A stretch of 64,000 nucleotides of DNA, taken from contig NZ_LFXJ01000008.1 of assembly GCF_001183605.1 (NCBI RefSeq), positions 124,001-188,000 of the forward strand. The letters run 5' to 3'. The notes beneath the pieces are model-generated. The model saw nothing but the letters and a program-made list of their open reading frames with translations. It was not told the origin of the DNA and searched no databases. Position numbers and translations under genes: made by a program. The stretch is from Lysinibacillus xylanilyticus (GTDB lineage Bacteria; Bacillota; Bacilli; Bacillales_A; Planococcaceae). Position 1 is the stretch's first letter, and each line of letters begins with the position of its first letter. This document shows positions 47,565-57,247 of this stretch, in pieces.

Positions 47565-49496
47565 ATGTCAGATATGATTAAATTAACTTTCCCAGATGGC
47601 GCTGTAAAGGAATTTGCAAAAGGTACATCTACTGATGACGTAGCATTATCAATTAGCCCAGGACTTCGTAAAAAAGCATATGCTGGTAAAGTAAATGGTG
47701 TCTTAGTCGATTTAAAAACACCAATTGAAGAGGATGCTACTATCTCAATTATTACTCAGGATGATGAGGAAGCACTAGAAATTTTACGTCACTCTACTGC
47801 ACACTTAACAGCACAAGCGATTAAACGTTTATTCCCAGATGTTAAACTTGGTATTGGTCCAGTTATTGAAGGTGGTTTCTACTACGATATTGATGCACCA
47901 ACTCCAATCACTGCTGAAGACCTATCAGCAATTGAAAAAGAAATGAAAAAAATTATCGCTGAAAACCTAGAGATCGAGCGCAAAAATGTTAGCCGTGCAG
48001 ATGCACAAGCGATCTATCAAGAAATTGGCGATGAATACAAATTAGAATTACTTGAAGCAATCCCAGCTGATGAGCAAGTTTCTATTTACTATCAAGGTGA
48101 ATTTTTCGACCTTTGCCGTGGTATCCACGCACCATCGACTGGCAAGCTTCGTGAGTTCAAACTTCTTTCATTAGCAGGTGCTTACTGGAGAGGTAACTCA
48201 GATAACAAAATGCTACAACGTATTTATGGTACAGCATTCTTTAAAAAGGAAGAATTAAAACATCACCTACAAATGCTTGAAGAAGCAAAAGAACGTGATC
48301 ACCGTAAAATCGGTAAAGAATTAGAATTATTTACAACTTCTCAAAAAGTTGGTCAAGGTTTACCACTATGGCTACCAAACGGTGCAACAATCCGTCGTGT
48401 TATTGAGCGCTATATCGTGGATAAAGAATTATCTCTAGGTTATAAACATGTTTATACACCAGTACTTGGTTCTAAAGAGCTGTACCAAACTTCTGGTCAC
48501 TGGGATCACTACCAAGATTCTATTTTCCCACCAATGGAAATGGACAATGAAACATTAATTATGCGTCCGATGAACTGTCCTCACCATATGATGGTGTACA
48601 AAAACAGCATGCATTCTTATCGTAACCTACCATTACGTATTGCGGAGCTTGGTACAATGCACCGTTACGAAATGTCAGGCGCAGTTTCTGGCTTACAACG
48701 TGTACGTGGGATGACTTTAAACGATGCACATATCTTCGTTCGTCCAGACCAAATTAAAGTGGAATTCCAAAAAGTAGTACAGCTAATTTTAGAAGTATAC
48801 AAAGACTTCGATTTAAGTGATTACTCATTCCGTTTATCTTACCGTGACCCAGCAGATACTGAGAAATACTTCGACGACGATACAATGTGGGAAAAAGCAC
48901 AAAGTATGTTAAAAGAGGCAATGGATGAGCTTGGCTTAGATTACTTCGAAGCTGAAGGTGAAGCTGCATTCTATGGTCCTAAACTTGACGTACAAGTGAA
49001 AACTGCAATTGGTAAAGAAGAAACTTTATCAACAGTTCAACTTGACTTCTTATTACCAGAGCGCTTTGACTTAACTTACGTTGGAGAAGATGGTAAACCA
49101 CATCGTCCAGTTGTTATTCACCGTGGTGTTGTGTCAACAATGGAACGATTTGTTGCCTTCTTAATCGAAGAATATAAAGGTGCATTCCCAACATGGTTAG
49201 CACCAGTACAAGTTGAAGTTATTCCAGTTTCAAACGAAGCACACTTTGATTATGCAAAACAAATTGAAGAGCAATTAACTGCAGCGGGCTTACGTGTTGA
49301 GATGGATGACCGTGAAGAAAAACTAGGCTACAAAATCCGTGAAGCACAAATGAAAAAAATCCCGTATATGCTTGTTATCGGAGACAAAGAAGTAGAGGCT
49401 GGTGGCGTAAATGTACGTCGTTACGGCTCAAAAGACTCAGAAACAATTAGCTTCCAAGACTTCTTAGCTAACATCAAAGCAGAAATTACAAAATAA
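47565..49496 (+). CDS. thrS: Threonine--tRNA ligase
   Basis: Charges tRNA-Thr. 643 aa, the same length as B. subtilis ThrS. N-terminal TGS domain (residues 1-63), editing domain with the HxxxH motif [15 protein letters not shown] (near 73-87), then the class II catalytic core ([26 protein letters not shown]) and the C-terminal anticodon-binding domain. ATG 47565 follows AAGGAG. An earlier ATG at 47472 lies in repeat-derived sequence and is rejected. Confidence 0.97.
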   Translation: MSDMIKLTFPDGAVKEFAKGTSTDDVALSISPGLRKKAYAGKVNGVLVDLKTPIEEDATISIITQDDEEALEILRHSTAHLTAQAIKRLFPDVKLGIGPVIEGGFYYDIDAPTPITAEDLSAIEKEMKKIIAENLEIERKNVSRADAQAIYQEIGDEYKLELLEAIPADEQVSIYYQGEFFDLCRGIHAPSTGKLREFKLLSLAGAYWRGNSDNKMLQRIYGTAFFKKEELKHHLQMLEEAKERDHRKIGKELELFTTSQKVGQGLPLWLPNGATIRRVIERYIVDKELSLGYKHVYTPVLGSKELYQTSGHWDHYQDSIFPPMEMDNETLIMRPMNCPHHMMVYKNSMHSYRNLPLRIAELGTMHRYEMSGAVSGLQRVRGMTLNDAHIFVRPDQIKVEFQKVVQLILEVYKDFDLSDYSFRLSYRDPADTEKYFDDDTMWEKAQSMLKEAMDELGLDYFEAEGEAAFYGPKLDVQVKTAIGKEETLSTVQLDFLLPERFDLTYVGEDGKPHRPVVIHRGVVSTMERFVAFLIEEYKGAFPTWLAPVQVEVIPVSNEAHFDYAKQIEEQLTAAGLRVEMDDREEKLGYKIREAQMKKIPYMLVIGDKEVEAGGVNVRRYGSKDSETISFQDFLANIKAEITK

Positions 49497-49507
49497 TTTT
49501 AATGATT

Positions 49508-49551
49508 TTGCCGGTGAATGCGATTAATTAGAATTCGCCGGCAATTTTTTA
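49508..49551 (+). terminator. thrS terminator
   Basis: TTGCCGGTGAAT (49508-49519) pairs with ATTCGCCGGCAA (49533-49544), followed by TTTTTT. Confidence 0.93.
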
Positions 49552-49640
49552 AGGGTAATCTTAATTTTATTAAAACAATTTTTTTGATTTTATCACCAAA
49601 TGTTGGGGTGACACTTGTTAAAACAAAGGCCGTTATATAA

Positions 49641-49867
49641 TTGATTGGAGTGGAGGCTGGGCGACTCCTCGGAGATCAGCGATAGAGGAACGAAGGCTAA
49701 AATCATCACGTCCTGTGATAACGCCTTCGTGACCAACATCCTTTTGCTCCAAGCGGCTCATCGGACGTCCCCAGTAAGCTTTGCTCTGCGCGAAAGCGAA
49801 GCGTCAGCAACAAATGTTTTCTGTAGCGACAGCAACGACAAAGCGCCCAGCCGGAACGGAAATCAAC
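49641..49867 (+). repeat. Family-1 dispersed repeat, both ends intact
   Basis: The left end TTGATTGGAGTGGAGGCTGG and right end GCCCAGCCGGAACGGAAATC are the best-matched pair of ends in the window (each the imperfect complement of the other). The nested two-stem module is at 49691-49729, with inner stem ATCACG/TGTGAT. Forward units GCGAAAGCGAAGCGTCAGCA and ACAAATGTTTT fill the right arm. Confidence 0.87.
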
Positions 49868-49949
49868 CTCACGTTATGAAGATGAACCATTATAATAGTT
49901 TAGATTATAAATTTTTAAGTTACTTTATTAATAATAAGCTAAAAAATAT

Positions 49950-49979
49950 TTGACAGCTTATAAAAGTACATGTTAATAT
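49950..49979 (+). promoter_or_regulatory. Strong promoter of infC-rpmI-rplT
   Basis: A perfect TTGACA (49950-49955), an 18-base spacer, and the extended -10 TGTTAATAT (49971-49979). Confidence 0.82.
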
Positions 49980-49994
49980 AGTTAAGGTTAATGA

Positions 49995-50149
49995 ATACAA
50001 AGTTTGTGGTTGAAGTAGAGGCTGCCCGCTTCTCACCTGATACAACGCTCTTGGGCTGTGAACAGGTATGACACGTTGAATTGTTTTGCGCAGACTTGCG
50101 CATGCACATATAGCGGGCGGACATCTTCAAAGTGTCCGTCCTTTTTTTA
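49995..50149 (+). promoter_or_regulatory. L20 leader (ribosomal protein autoregulatory leader)
   Basis: The leader of the infC-rpmI-rplT operon, where L20 binding causes premature termination in B. subtilis. The expected parts are visible: GGTTGAAGTAGAGGCTGCCC, GGGCTGTGAACAGGT, and an intrinsic terminator with CGGACA (50118-50123) paired to TGTCCG (50133-50138) followed by seven T. This matches the Rfam L20_leader family by eye; a covariance-model search was not run. Confidence 0.82.
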
Positions 50150-50236
50150 TGGACATGACAAGAGGATGTACCGTTCAACCGGGCAAGGCTTTGCCCAAAC
50201 CATGTATTCGCGACAACTACTTGGAGGTGGATTACT

Positions 50237-50752
50237 ATTAGCAAAGACATGTATGTAAACGAAGGCATTCGCGCACGTGAACTTCGATTAATCGATCACA
50301 ATGGTGACCAGCTTGGTGTAAAGACACGTAACGAAGCGCTAGAAATCGCCACTCGTGTAAACTTGGATCTTGTCCTTGTGGCCCCTCAAGCCAAGCCGCC
50401 AGTCGCTCGTATCATGGACTATGGTAAATTTAAGTTTGAACAGCAAAAGAAAGACCGTGAAATTCGTAAAAATCAAAAGGTCATCGTAATGAAAGAGGTT
50501 CGTCTGAGCCCAACAATCGATGAGCATGATTTCCAAACGAAGCTACGTAATGCGGTTAAATTCCTTGAAAAAGGCGATAAAGTAAAATGTAGCCTACGTT
50601 TCAAAGGTCGTGCGATTACACACAAAGACATTGGTCAACGTGTATTAGATCGTTTTGCTGAAGCTTGTGCTGAAGTATCGACGGTTGAACAAAAACCGAA
50701 GATGGAAGGCCGAAGCATGTTCTTAGTTCTTCAACCAAAGAACGAGAAATAA
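50237..50752 (+). CDS. infC: Translation initiation factor IF-3, AUU start
   Basis: Binds the 30S subunit and enforces start-codon choice. 171 aa: N-domain ([20 protein letters not shown]), linker helix and C-domain ([20 protein letters not shown]). The start is ATT at 50237, giving [11 protein letters not shown] as in other Bacilli, with GGAGGTGG spaced correctly; the ATG at 50249 is internal. AUU starts on infC are known and give autoregulation, because IF-3 rejects its own start codon when abundant. Confidence 0.93.
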   Translation: MSKDMYVNEGIRARELRLIDHNGDQLGVKTRNEALEIATRVNLDLVLVAPQAKPPVARIMDYGKFKFEQQKKDREIRKNQKVIVMKEVRLSPTIDEHDFQTKLRNAVKFLEKGDKVKCSLRFKGRAITHKDIGQRVLDRFAEACAEVSTVEQKPKMEGRSMFLVLQPKNEK

Positions 50753-50783
50753 TATTAGACGAACAGTTTAGGAGGAATTCGAC

Positions 50784-50984
50784 ATGCCAAAAATGAAAAC
50801 TCACCGTGGAGCTGCGAAACGTTTCAAAAAAACGGGTTCAGGTAAATTAAAATATGACCGTGCTTATGGAAGCCACTTATTCGCAAACAAATCTACAAAA
50901 CAAAAACGTCACCTACGTAAAGCAAACATCGTTTCATCTGGTGACTTCAAACGCATCAAATCATTACTTGTTTACATGAAATAA
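50784..50984 (+). CDS. rpmI: 50S ribosomal protein L35
   Basis: Very basic protein of 66 aa with the typical opening [31 protein letters not shown] precedes the ATG. Second gene of infC-rpmI-rplT, 31 bases after infC. Confidence 0.97.
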   Translation: MPKMKTHRGAAKRFKKTGSGKLKYDRAYGSHLFANKSTKQKRHLRKANIVSSGDFKRIKSLLVYMK

Positions 50985-51045
50985 TTTGACTACACAAACA
51001 AAATACTAACATTCATTTTTAAATGAAAAGCAGGAGGTAATTCAT

Positions 51046-51405
51046 ATGCCACGCGTAAAAGGCGGAACAGTGACGCGCAAGCGTCGTAAAAAGGTTTTAA
51101 AATTAGCTAAAGGTTACTATGGTTCAAAACATACATTATACAAAGTTGCAAACCAAGCAGTAATGAAGTCAGGTCAATATGCATACCGTGACCGTCGTCA
51201 GAAAAAACGTGATTTCCGTAAATTATGGATCACTCGTATCAACGCAGCTGCACGCATGAACGGTCTTTCATACAGCCGTTTAATGCACGGTTTAAAAGTT
51301 GCTGGTATCGAAGTTAACCGTAAAATGTTAGCTGACCTAGCTGTAACTGATGCAGCAGCATTCACTCAATTAGCTGAATCTGCTAAAAAAGCTGTTGCTA
51401 AATAA
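51046..51405 (+). CDS. rplT: 50S ribosomal protein L20
   Basis: Basic protein of 119 aa, needed early in 50S assembly, and the repressor that acts on the leader upstream of infC. Typical opening [20 protein letters not shown] and the segment [26 protein letters not shown] precedes the ATG. Confidence 0.98.
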   Translation: MPRVKGGTVTRKRRKKVLKLAKGYYGSKHTLYKVANQAVMKSGQYAYRDRRQKKRDFRKLWITRINAAARMNGLSYSRLMHGLKVAGIEVNRKMLADLAVTDAAAFTQLAESAKKAVAK

Positions 51406-51426
51406 TAAAGCAAATTAATGCTTTCG

Positions 51427-51459
51427 AAGGACTGATGGATTTATCCGTCAGTCTTTTTT
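51427..51459 (+). terminator. rplT terminator
   Basis: GACTGATGGAT (51430-51440) pairs with ATCCGTCAGTC (51443-51453), followed by TTTTTT. Confidence 0.88.
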
Positions 51460-51501
51460 GTGTTAGAGTAGTAGTAAATAGAAAATAAAAAGGAGTATTC
51501 A

Positions 51502-51762
51502 ATGGGACAAGCATTATTAGCGTATATGGCGATTGTTTCTATAGTCCTGCTAGTTATGATGGGAATGGATAAATCAAAAGCAAAAAAACATGAATGGCGT
51601 ATTGCAGAACGCACATTATTTACATTAGCAATCGCTGGAGGTGCAGTAGGTGGGGTACTAGGAATGTATTTATTCCGTCATAAAACACGCCATAACAGCT
51701 TCGCATTTGGCTTCCCACTGCTAGCAGCTATTCAAATTTTTATCTTAGTACAAATATGGTGA
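51502..51762 (+). CDS. ysdA: DUF1294 membrane protein (YsdA)
   Basis: Protein of 86 aa with three hydrophobic segments and the DUF1294 pattern: MDKSKAKKHEWRIAERTLF, a Gly-rich segment GGAVGGVLGMYLFRHKTRHNSF, and a final membrane segment. Function unknown. Its position after rplT is as in B. subtilis. AAAAGGAG precedes the ATG. Confidence 0.85.
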   Translation: MGQALLAYMAIVSIVLLVMMGMDKSKAKKHEWRIAERTLFTLAIAGGAVGGVLGMYLFRHKTRHNSFAFGFPLLAAIQIFILVQIW

Positions 51763-51791
51763 TAAATCACAAAAACATTCCGATAAATAAA

Positions 51792-51818
51792 AACACATCC
51801 TCATTCCGAGGATGTGTT
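51792..51818 (-). terminator. ysdB terminator overlapping the gene end
   Basis: AACACATCCTC (51792-51802) and GAGGATGTGTT (51808-51818) form a perfect stem. On the minus strand it is followed by TTTATTTATC; on the plus strand no T-run follows, so it serves mainly ysdB. Confidence 0.8.
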
Positions 51819-52196
51819 GCGCATAAGCTTTTCAATGGGCTGCTTCCAATTTATTTTTGCGCTCGGATAGTTCAAGAGAATTTCTTGCTGTAAGTATTCA
51901 AAGTCTCTTTTCGTAAAACCTTGCAGTGTAGCGGCGTCACGGGCGCCAACAAAAATCGTAACAACCTCGAAGGCATCTTTAGTAGTGCCGAGGTATTTTT
52001 CACCTTCGAAAAGAGCACCCTTATAAGAGATAAAGAAATTTTTTCGGACATTTTTGACGTCATCATAAAAATAATATTGGCCTTTTTCATAGGCTTCATC
52101 AAGTTTTCGCTTAGGATCGGTTATATAACGAATCGCTTTATAAAATACATAGATAATAAGCGCAATAACAGCAAGACGAATAAGTAACGGCAACAT
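51801..52196 (-). CDS. ysdB: YsdB-like membrane-anchored protein
   Basis: Protein of 131 aa with one N-terminal membrane segment (residues 4-22) and a cytoplasmic domain rich in charged and aromatic residues. The sequence and position opposite ysdA match YsdB, which in B. subtilis is reported to affect the sigma-W response. GGGGGAA lies upstream on the minus strand. Function otherwise unknown. Confidence 0.78.
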   Translation of the reverse strand: MLPLLIRLAVIALIIYVFYKAIRYITDPKRKLDEAYEKGQYYFYDDVKNVRKNFFISYKGALFEGEKYLGTTKDAFEVVTIFVGARDAATLQGFTKRDFEYLQQEILLNYPSAKINWKQPIEKLMRNTSSE

Positions 52197-52298
52197 ATTT
52201 ATTTCCCCCTTGAAGAAAGGTTATTCCTTCCTATACGATTGTAGAGGGCAATTAGTTTCACTTTTAATAAAAATTTTTATGAAATTTAGGAGAAAAAA

Positions 52299-52784
52299 AT
52301 GAATTTACAACAATTGTTTAAAATGCAAAAAGAGCTTGATGATTTCATCGAGAAAACACAAAATATAGAACATGATGTATTTAAAGAAAAAGGTTTAGCT
52401 TTAATGGTAGAGCTAGCTGAACTAGCAAATGAGACACGTTGCTTTAAGTTTTGGAGCACAAAGGGAGCATCAGAACGTAATGTGATTTTAGAAGAATATG
52501 TGGATTCGATTCATTTTATACTATCACTTGGCTTACTAAAAGGTTATACAGCGATAGAAAAATGGCCCGTGATAGAAGAAAAGAGAAATTTAACAGAGAC
52601 ATTTTTAATGACACAAGACTATATTTTAAGTTTTATTAGTCAACCAACAGAGGATAGATATTTAGCGATCTGGCAATGCTATGGGTTACTTGCGTTTAAT
52701 CTAGGCTTTTCGTTTGAAGATGTAGTTGCGGCATATATAGAAAAAAATGAAGAAAATTATAATCGTCAACGTTCAGGATATTAA
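52299..52784 (+). CDS. Dimeric dUTP diphosphatase (MazG-like fold)
   Basis: Protein of 161 aa of the all-alpha dUTPase type. The metal-binding helices are visible: LALMVELAELANETRCFKFW (E-x2-E pattern) and VILEEYVDSIHFILSLGL (E-E-x2-D). It hydrolyses dUTP to dUMP and pyrophosphate and so keeps uracil out of DNA. AGGAG precedes the ATG. It sits between ysdB and ysdC. Confidence 0.87.
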   Translation: MNLQQLFKMQKELDDFIEKTQNIEHDVFKEKGLALMVELAELANETRCFKFWSTKGASERNVILEEYVDSIHFILSLGLLKGYTAIEKWPVIEEKRNLTETFLMTQDYILSFISQPTEDRYLAIWQCYGLLAFNLGFSFEDVVAAYIEKNEENYNRQRSGY

Positions 52785-52883
52785 AGTGTAAGAAATACAC
52801 TAATTTTCTGACGATTAAGCTAGGAATATTTCGGTAAACGAAGTATAATAGAGAAGATACAAGAGTAGTCAGGAGGCAAAAGG

Positions 52884-53972
52884 ATGACACAGCTAGATCC
52901 AACATTACAAATGTTTAAAGACTTAACAGATGCGAATGGTATTGCAGGTAATGAACGTGCACCACGCGAGGTCATGAAAAAATACATCGGACCATATGCA
53001 GACTTAGTTGAAACAGATAATTTAGGTAGCGTCATTGCAAAAAAAGTTGGGGATGAAAATGGCCCAAAAATCATGGTTGCAGGCCACTTAGATGAAGTAG
53101 GCTTCATGGTTACTCAAATCGATGACAAAGGGTTCATCAAATTCCAAACTGTAGGCGGCTGGTGGAGCCAGGTTATGCTTGCACAGCGTGTAACAATTAC
53201 AACACGTAAAGGCGAAGAAATTATTGGGGTTATTGGTTCAAAGCCACCTCATATTTTACCTGCAGATGTGCGTAACAAAGTAGTAGACATTAAAGATATG
53301 TTTATCGATGTTGGTGCAGCTTCAAAAGATGAAGTCCTTGAATGGGGCGTACGTCCTGGCGATATGGTAACACCATATTTCGAATTTAATATCATGAAAA
53401 ATGAAAAATACTTATTAGCAAAAGCATGGGATAACCGCATTGGCTGTGCAATTGCAATTGATGTTATGAAAGCATTGCAAAATGAAAAGCATCCTAACAT
53501 CCTTTATTCTGTAGGGAATGTTCAAGAGGAAGTAGGGCTTCGTGGCGCAAAAACTGCTACGCATAAAATCCAACCAGATATTGGCTTTGCTGTCGATGTA
53601 GGTGTAGCAGGAGACACACCAGGAGTAACTGCAAAAGAATCAACTAGTAAAATGGGCGCTGGTCCACAAATTGTTGTTTACGATGCATCAATGGTGTCAC
53701 ACCGTGGCTTACGTGAATTCGTATTAGATGTGGCTGATGAGCACAATATCCCATATCAATTCGAAGCAATGGCTGGTGGCGGTACAGACGCTGGTTCTAT
53801 CCACGTAACTGCAAATGGTATACCTGCACTATCAATCGGTATTGCAACACGCTACATCCACTCACATGCAGGCATTTTACATCGTGATGATTATGACAAC
53901 GCTGTAAAATTAATGGTGGAAGTTATTAAAAAATTAGACCGTGATGCAGTCAATAAAATTATTTTTGACTAA
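52884..53972 (+). CDS. ysdC: M42 family glutamyl aminopeptidase (YsdC)
   Basis: Cobalt- or zinc-dependent aminopeptidase of 362 aa that forms dodecameric cages in this family. Metal-ligand segments are visible: [12 protein letters not shown] (first His-Asp), WDNRIGC (Asp), [13 protein letters not shown] (Glu-Glu) and [10 protein letters not shown], plus His in [20 protein letters not shown] precedes the ATG. Its order after infC-rpmI-rplT-ysdAB is as in B. subtilis. Confidence 0.93.
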   Translation: MTQLDPTLQMFKDLTDANGIAGNERAPREVMKKYIGPYADLVETDNLGSVIAKKVGDENGPKIMVAGHLDEVGFMVTQIDDKGFIKFQTVGGWWSQVMLAQRVTITTRKGEEIIGVIGSKPPHILPADVRNKVVDIKDMFIDVGAASKDEVLEWGVRPGDMVTPYFEFNIMKNEKYLLAKAWDNRIGCAIAIDVMKALQNEKHPNILYSVGNVQEEVGLRGAKTATHKIQPDIGFAVDVGVAGDTPGVTAKESTSKMGAGPQIVVYDASMVSHRGLREFVLDVADEHNIPYQFEAMAGGGTDAGSIHVTANGIPALSIGIATRYIHSHAGILHRDDYDNAVKLMVEVIKKLDRDAVNKIIFD

Positions 53973-53992
53973 TACTGCTAAGTGAACTAAAC

Positions 53993-54031
53993 AAAGCCTT
54001 CTAACAAAAATGTTAGGAGGCTTTTTACGTT
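53993..54031 (+). terminator. ysdC terminator
   Basis: AAAGCCTTCTAAC (53993-54005) pairs with GTTAGGAGGCTTT (54012-54024), followed by TTT. Confidence 0.9.
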
Positions 54032-54066
54032 GGTTAGACCCATGAAATACATCGTGATGATTATAA

Positions 54067-54092
54067 AAACAGCCCTCAAACTTAAATGCTTA
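54067..54092 (-). terminator. Hairpin for the minus-strand beta-lactamase-fold gene
   Basis: AAACAGCC (54067-54074) pairs with GGCTGTTT (54085-54092). Read on the minus strand it is followed by TTTTATAA, fitting a terminator placed beyond the 21-bp array. Confidence 0.6.
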
Positions 54093-54115
54093 AAGGCTGT
54101 TTGTTAGTTTATATC

Positions 54116-54240
54116 GATAAATATAAAAAGTTAGGTGATAAATTTAAAAGTTGGGTGATAAATATAAAAAGTTGGGTGATAAATTTAAAAAGTAAGACGA
54201 TAATTTCAAAATTTTTATCGATAAAAATAAAAAGTGGATC
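54116..54240. repeat. 21-bp tandem periodic array, 6 units
   Basis: Units begin with GATAAA or GATAAT at 54116, 54137, 54157, 54178, 54199 and 54220 (steps 21, 20, 21, 21, 21). Core GATAAATNTAAAAAGTTGGGT. It shares period and consensus with 7818-7985 and abuts the stop codon of the minus-strand gene. Confidence 0.82.
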
Positions 54241-55243
54241 ATTTTAAAACGTATCTATTTAAAAGCTGTAAAATATCTTTACCAATTTGCCCAGGGTTTG
54301 TCGCCAATATAGGAGAGCGATAATTTGATAAAACAACGACGCCTGTTTGTTTTGTTTTGTCAAACCCAAGATAACTAGAGAAAGCTTTCGTCGAACCGTT
54401 ATGCCAAATGATATTGTCCTCAAGAAGCCATCCTAGACCAATACCCATATGTTCCGAAAAGGTTTCAGTAGCTTGATGTGTTAATGTATAACCTGAATTT
54501 TCATCACTTAAATGTACTTTCATAAACTTTAAAAGATCATTGACAGTTGAACGGACTGCCCCTGCTGCCATAAATTCATTCATTTGGAGCGGTGGCTTTT
54601 TATGTCCAAGGATTGTGTATCCTTGCAATACTGCCTCTGCTTTATCAGAAGGGATAGAGATAAATGTATTTGGCATATCTAAAGGCTCTGTTAATCTTTG
54701 TTTAATAGCTGTTTCATAATCAGTATGAAGTGTATTGGCTAAAATATATCCTAAAAGCCCCATTCCTACATTAGAATATCTGAATTTAACTTTTGGCTCG
54801 TCTGTGTGTGTTTTAAAATAATGTATAGTCTCGTTCAATGAATATTGACAAAAAGGATCACGATGGGTTTCTGCGTCAAAAAGATTGGAAATGTTCTTCA
54901 GCACACCAATTCCTGGTAGTCCAGAAGTATGATTTGCTAAACGTTTGAGTGTGACAGGGTGATTATCGGGAATTGCTGAAAAGTATTTGCCGATAGAATC
55001 TTCTACATGGACTTGTCCTTCCTGAATCATTTCCCCTAATATGGATGTAGTAAAAACTTTAGAAATCGATCCAACTTCATATATATAAGGCTTTTCTTCC
55101 ATCATAAAATTCGAGCCACCAAAAGTAAAAGTAGCTTCTTGGTCTTGAGAAAAGATACCGATGGATAAAGCAACATTTGGACGGGTTTTTATATAGGGAT
55201 AAGCAATTTTAAATATGTCCTTTTTTAAATTATGTAAATCCAC
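54239..55243 (-). CDS. Serine beta-lactamase-fold hydrolase (class C/EstB type)
   Basis: Protein of 334 aa with the penicillin-binding/class C beta-lactamase fold. The SxxK motif is SISK (59-62), the Tyr-x-Asn motif is YSN in FRYSNVGMGLLGY, and the third motif is HNG in IIWHNGSTK. No signal peptide is visible, so it is probably cytoplasmic. Such proteins may be esterases or peptidases as often as beta-lactamases. It follows the MarR gene by 13 bases on the same strand. Confidence 0.83.
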   Translation of the reverse strand: MDLHNLKKDIFKIAYPYIKTRPNVALSIGIFSQDQEATFTFGGSNFMMEEKPYIYEVGSISKVFTTSILGEMIQEGQVHVEDSIGKYFSAIPDNHPVTLKRLANHTSGLPGIGVLKNISNLFDAETHRDPFCQYSLNETIHYFKTHTDEPKVKFRYSNVGMGLLGYILANTLHTDYETAIKQRLTEPLDMPNTFISIPSDKAEAVLQGYTILGHKKPPLQMNEFMAAGAVRSTVNDLLKFMKVHLSDENSGYTLTHQATETFSEHMGIGLGWLLEDNIIWHNGSTKAFSSYLGFDKTKQTGVVVLSNYRSPILATNPGQIGKDILQLLNRYVLK

Positions 55244-55256
55244 AATAATACCTCCA

Positions 55257-55715
55257 TTAAGAACGCTTATTTTTTTCCTGCTCCTCTGAAATAATAAAAT
55301 GTAATTTCAAAAGCATGTCTTTTAATTGTAACAAGTCCTCTGTATTGAGCTTTGTATAATATTTATAAATAATAGCAAGCTCAATTTCCTCCTGCTTTTG
55401 AAAATAAAGATGTCCTCGTTCATCTAGCTCTATAATAACCTCTCTACGATTCTTTTTACTCATTGTTCTTTTTATATAACCTTCTTGCTCCAGCCTATTT
55501 ACTAGTTGGCTAACAGCACTTGCAGATGTACCCATTAACTTTGCTAATTCATAGGTTTGAAGGGGACCTTTCGTCTGAAGAAGACTTAAAAATACTGCTT
55601 GTTTTGTAGTTAATGTTTCATCCAACAACGAGGTAAATTCATCGGTTAACATTAAATTGGTTTCATAATCAACTCGATTAATCTCTTTAACAAGATGCAC
55701 CAAATCCTTATCCAT
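55257..55715 (-). CDS. MarR family transcriptional regulator
   Basis: Winged-helix repressor of 152 aa: the recognition region is TYELAKLMGTSASAVSQLVN followed by RLEQEGYIKRTMSKKNRREV (wing). Long N- and C-terminal helices form the dimer interface. ATG 55715 is chosen over TTG 55727 because AGGTG lies 9 bases ahead of the ATG but directly abuts the TTG. It likely controls itself and the hydrolase downstream. Confidence 0.87.
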   Translation of the reverse strand: MDKDLVHLVKEINRVDYETNLMLTDEFTSLLDETLTTKQAVFLSLLQTKGPLQTYELAKLMGTSASAVSQLVNRLEQEGYIKRTMSKKNRREVIIELDERGHLYFQKQEEIELAIIYKYYTKLNTEDLLQLKDMLLKLHFIISEEQEKNKRS

Positions 55716-55735
55716 GTATTTCAACACCTAAATAA

Positions 55736-55766
55736 TTAATATGTATTAATTATAAATATGTATTAA
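55736..55766 (-). promoter_or_regulatory. Candidate MarR operator
   Basis: TTAATATGTATTAA (55736-55749) is palindromic with a 2-base centre, and ATATGTATTAA repeats at 55756-55766. Both copies lie within 50 bases upstream of the marR start, where the promoter should be. This is the usual place for autorepression. Confidence 0.6.
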
Positions 55767-55806
55767 CAATGATGCAATTATCTTAACTATGCGATCGAAG
55801 ATGAAA

Positions 55807-55825
55807 TATGCATAAACATTCAAAT
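55807..55825 (+). promoter_or_regulatory. Candidate upstream ARG box
   Basis: TGCATAAACATTCAA matches the ArgR/AhrC core TGAATAAAAATTCAA at 13 of 15 positions. It lies about 65 bases upstream of the argF -35 element. Confidence 0.5.
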
Positions 55826-55875
55826 ATTCGCATTTTTGACACATCCAAAGATAGAAGTCTAACTTTTTAAAATAA

Positions 55876-55919
55876 ACATAAAAATTCAGTTGATTTTATA
55901 TTTATGCATTTGTTATACT
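55876..55919 (+). promoter_or_regulatory. argF promoter overlapped by a candidate ARG box
   Basis: TTGATT (55890-55895), 18 bases, and the extended -10 TGTTATACT (55911-55919). ACATAAAAATTCAG (55876-55889) resembles the ARG box and runs up to the -35, a position that fits repression by an arginine-bound ArgR/AhrC. Confidence 0.6.
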
Positions 55920-55953
55920 AAACCCAACAGCAACGAAACAAGGAGTGAAGGCT

Positions 55954-56919
55954 ATGAAATTACTCGAAGAAGTACAGTTAAAGTTAGTGTCTAGCTTAAA
56001 AGGTAAGGACCTATTAACCTTGCTAGACTATACAAGTAAAGAGGTTCAGCAGTTAGTTGAATTAGCGACACAGCTGAAAATGATTACTAAAGAAGGGAAA
56101 TGTCCGAAGTTACTAGAAGGTAAGACACTCGGCATGATTTTTGAAAAACATTCAACTCGTACTCGTATTTCATTTGAAGTAGGTATGAACCAATTAGGCG
56201 GAAAAGGTATGTTTATGCATGCGCGTGATTTACAGATTGGTCGCGGTGAATCGATTTATGATACAGCACATGTGTTAGAAGGCTATTTAGATGGTATTAT
56301 GATTCGCGCGAACTCTCATGCAATGGTAAAGGAGCTTGCAGAGCATGCATCTATACCGGTAATCAATGGCTTAACGGATATTTATCACCCATGTCAAGCT
56401 CTAGCGGATTTAGAAACGATCGCTGAAAATAAAGGTCATCTAAAAGGATTAAAAATTGCATATGTTGGAGACGGCAACAACGTGGCGCACTCTTTAGTAG
56501 TCGCTTCTGCTCATGTAGGAATGAACGTGGCGGTGGCAACACCAGTTGGCTATGAATGTGATGCGGAGGTTATTGCAAAAGCTCAGGCTATCGCAGAAGC
56601 AAACGGTAGCACAATTATTATTACAAACGATCCTATAGATGCGGTTATAAACGCGGATGTAGTATACGCTGATGTATGGACATCAATGGGGCAAGAAGAG
56701 GAGGCTGCAAAACGTCTAGAAGACTTTGCAGGTTATCAAATTAATGATGAGCTTGTCGCATATGCAAAACCGAATTATATGTTCCTACACTGTTTACCAG
56801 CTCATCGTGAAGAAGAAGTAGCGTCATCTGTTATTGATGGCCCAAATTCCTACATCTTTGAGCAAGCAGAAAACAGACTCCATGCGCAAAAAGCAGTGCT
56901 AGCATCAATTCTAGCTTAA
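55954..56919 (+). CDS. argF: Ornithine carbamoyltransferase
   Basis: Makes citrulline from carbamoyl phosphate and ornithine in arginine synthesis. 321 aa. Carbamoyl-phosphate motif STRTR in [20 protein letters not shown] for the second domain, and the ornithine motif HCLPAHR are all intact. ATG 55954 follows AAGGAG; GTG 55945 overlaps that site. It stands alone, without argC, argJ, argB or argD, and without arcA or arcC, so an anabolic role is inferred from the ARG boxes. Confidence 0.94.
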   Translation: MKLLEEVQLKLVSSLKGKDLLTLLDYTSKEVQQLVELATQLKMITKEGKCPKLLEGKTLGMIFEKHSTRTRISFEVGMNQLGGKGMFMHARDLQIGRGESIYDTAHVLEGYLDGIMIRANSHAMVKELAEHASIPVINGLTDIYHPCQALADLETIAENKGHLKGLKIAYVGDGNNVAHSLVVASAHVGMNVAVATPVGYECDAEVIAKAQAIAEANGSTIIITNDPIDAVINADVVYADVWTSMGQEEEAAKRLEDFAGYQINDELVAYAKPNYMFLHCLPAHREEEVASSVIDGPNSYIFEQAENRLHAQKAVLASILA

Positions 56920-57025
56920 TGTAATAAATGAACTTTTCGAGCAAGGACAGACAACAAGTATTATGCTTCTCAATTAGAGAAGTACTATATAGATAGAGTT
57001 CATATTGGCAACAGGGGGTGTCAAT

Positions 57026-57064
57026 GTGAATAACATAACAGTGGTTGCAGACAGAGGGATGTAA
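57026..57064 (+). CDS. Possible 12-residue leader-type peptide
   Basis: GTG start with the strong site AGGGGGTG five bases ahead encodes VNNITVVADRGM and then stops, about 50 bases before a terminator at 57116-57150. It may be a leader peptide or chance. No similarity is known to me. The flanking 56920-57025 region contains a possible long-range pairing (ATGAACT with AGTTCAT) around the hairpin CTTCTC/GAGAAG. Confidence 0.3.
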   Translation: MNNITVVADRGM

Positions 57065-57115
57065 GCCACGCGTGATGTTTGTTATCAAGATGGATGACCA
57101 CATCGCTACATAATA

Positions 57116-57150
57116 AAGTAACCTGGGAGACGCTAGGTTACTTTTTTTCT
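57116..57150 (+). terminator. Terminator between argF and the LysR gene
   Basis: AAGTAACCT (57116-57124) pairs with AGGTTACTT (57135-57143), followed by a T-rich run. It lies about 200 bases after argF, so the argF transcript has a long 3' region or a separate small RNA ends here. Confidence 0.85.
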
Positions 57151-57247
57151 TGTTGAAAATATAATTCCTAGTTTTCCAATCTTTTATAGAGAATTAAAAC
57201 GATTATCTATATAATAGGATAAATAAGTAATTTGAGGAGGGCTTCAG

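Noticed and set aside
54239-55243. A confirmed beta-lactamase resistance gene
   Set aside because: The fold motifs are present, but there is no signal peptide, and many proteins of this family are esterases or peptidases.
57026-57064. Arginine attenuator peptide for argF
   Set aside because: The frame lies after argF rather than before it and has a single Arg codon. It is kept only as a low-confidence small frame.
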